Below, piece by piece: positions 57,658-64,000 of a stretch of DNA of 64,000 nt. The DNA is taken from positions 372,001 through 436,000 of the forward strand of contig BAAHQB010000080.1 of assembly GCA_054601695.1 (NCBI GenBank). The letters are read 5' to 3'. Position 1 is the stretch's first letter. Every line of letters starts with the position of its first letter. The position numbers and the translations under genes were made by a program. Origin of the DNA: Amorphochlora amoebiformis (lineage: Eukaryota; Cercozoa; Chlorarachniophyceae). The notes beneath the pieces are model-generated. The model worked only from the letters and a program-made list of their open reading frames with translations. It had not been told where the DNA came from and did no database searches.

Positions 57658-57886
57658 ACTACGGGGTCGGATACAGTTATCCTAGAAATGATATTAGAGA
57701 ATGGACGGAACAATCAGCTTGAGGGAGACGTCATCGCTCATCGCCGATGGTCAGCGCTCATGAAAAAGCCGATTTTTTAATTATAAAATTCTTTTAATAT
57801 ATTCTTTCGGTGTGCTGAAACGCAATCCGACACTATAATGACAAGGCGCCATAAGTTGAACCATAACGCATAAAGGGATTGTGTAA
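57658..57886. promoter_or_regulatory. Shared upstream region of two divergent genes
   Basis: A 229-bp gap between the start codons of the - strand gene (57657) and + strand gene (57887), free of microsatellite. It contains TATAAAA at 57782-57788 on the + strand, about 98 bp before the + ATG, and a GACGTCATC word near 57728. Promoter role is inferred from position. Confidence 0.35.
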
Positions 57887-62665
<4,779 letters not shown>

Positions 62666-64000
62666 GTCAAATCAAAAGAATCACTGCTGTAGTGAGCGTG
62701 GACACGAATTATAATTATAAGTTAATGTTTTTATGGCTGTAAAATAGTATTCTCGAGGACGGATCTTTAAAAGTGTGACGGTAGCGGTGTTTACTAGGTG
62801 AATACTTCTAAATATGCACGGAGTTACGTTCTCTAACGAAGTTGTAGGTCGTATTACATGTATCTATTAATATAATATTCGCCAAGATTGTCCGATCAGT
62901 GCATATGCTAGATATCTCTAGTATCTACTAGTCTAGGCAATAGTATGAACTCTAGTTTGGTACTATATATATCTAGATATATAGTACTAGTACTAGTAGT
63001 AGTACTATACTAGCCTGTGATCTAGATGATCTAGATGATATTCTAGAGTACATCTCGACATTAGACTACAACACTAGCAACAGTCTAAGCCTGACGGTAT
63101 CTGAGGTGTATGTTCATGTAGTATTGTACGTCTGAACGTACGTACATAAGTACGTACGTAGTAGGTACGCATGTTGTCATATTGGTGCGTATGTTAGGTT
63201 TGATACGTATGTAAATAGATATCTTGGCACGCATGTGCGCATGTTGATGCGTACGTAGGTAGGTACGCATTGCAGATACGCATGATGATACGTATCAATG
63301 TCTAGAGTGTAGAAAGCTTCCCACATATGTCTAGTACTACTTCAATACTGTACGTGGTACAATTATCTAGAATTGTATATATTCTAGATATCTAGATATT
63401 CTCTAGATTACTACTAGTATTACTATACTAGTCACAATAATCACGACACTGCTATATTCGAATCCGGCCTAGCTGGCAGGCAAGTCTAGAAGTAGCTACA
63501 ATCTAGAATTTGCAACTGACTCAACTAAAGATAGAGGTTATCCGATCATTGATCATGCTGCATAGACAACAGAACTACATCATGATCCTCTAGATACAGA
63601 TATTTTCCATGATACGCCAGGCTAACAAGTTACCAAAGTTAGTACGATAGATATCTAGTATATATATGTGCGTCCCGTCCGTATACGTATTGTACGTATC
63701 AAAAGACTTACGGGTAAACGGAATATATACGTACACATCGAATACATGATACCTCCTTGTGAAGCGCGTCATGAATCATGATACATCGATATGCAGAAGT
63801 GACAAGTGCACCGTGTGTGACCCATACGCACGTATGCAAATGCGAAGTAAAGTTTTGCTAGACTAGTAGAGTATACGTATAAGTAAATTGTTTTCAGTTA
63901 AATTCAGAATACAACTGTACCTTATTCTGTACGCACTATACGTACTAATTACTAATGTTAGTGCGCAGGGTTCGGTTCTGTTTGAACTTGAGTCAAACTT
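62666..64000. other. Non-coding-looking region rich in CTAG and TACGTA words
   Basis: No convincing gene. The composition changes: (TA)n disappears, and short palindromes (CTAGAT, TCTAGA, ACTAGT, TACGTA, ACGCATGT) become dense, with a near-palindrome around TACTATATATATCTAGATAT near 62962-62990. It resembles the 5712-6352 spacer, also just after a + strand gene end. A continuation exon of the preceding gene cannot be excluded. Confidence 0.5.

Overview
This is nuclear DNA of an intron-rich eukaryote, most likely a protist. The genes use GT-AG introns and have eukaryote-specific products. Interstitial telomere-type repeats are TTAGGG/CCCTAA. I cannot place the lineage from the sequence. Most of the window is (TA)n microsatellite, degenerate telomeric repeat and purine/pyrimidine tract. 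Almost every long open frame is a Tyr-Ile, Ser-Leu or Leu-Gly shadow of these repeats. The real genes show only as short non-repetitive islands bounded by AG and GT. I chained islands on one strand by requiring reading phase to match at every junction. Coding content is therefore read directly from the sequence, but every splice junction is an inference without transcript support. Layout, left to right: (1) + strand, window start to 5711, the 3' part of an aldehyde dehydrogenase gene. (2) - strand, 17439 to 6353, a 16-exon, 713-codon FG-repeat nucleoporin with N-terminal amphipathic segment, coiled coils, FG domain and terminal Arg cluster. (3) + strand, 17860-19650, a six-EF-hand calcium-binding protein. 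(4) + strand, 20711-21587, a UBE2H/Ubc8-type ubiquitin-conjugating enzyme with short introns. (5) - strand, 52387 to at least 24427, a roughly 28-kb, 44-exon gene for the zeta subunit of the AP-5 adaptor complex; its last exon was not found. (6) - strand, 57657 to 53158, a small unrecognised gene with a weak 5' model. (7) + strand, 57887-62665, a ten-exon unrecognised basic protein of 429 codons. The genes sit in divergent and convergent pairs: 2/3 and 6/7 share upstream regions, 1/2 and 4/5 converge. They do not form one pathway (metabolic enzyme, nuclear pore, calcium sensor, ubiquitin transfer, endosomal coat, two unknowns), so the shared story is intron architecture. Three patterns stand out. 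First, telomere-like repeats lie inside introns and are strand-coupled: the transcript sense is CCCTAA in every affected gene, except for three blocks that start directly at a 5' splice site and read TTAGGG. Second, many introns carry extra copies of the preceding exon's tail, often with its 5' splice site, up to about eight extra copies. Third, (TA)n arrays run right up to the splice sites, so donors read GTATATA and acceptors TATATAG or TATATCAG. One telomere-like tract appears to lie inside an AP-5 coding exon, in frame.
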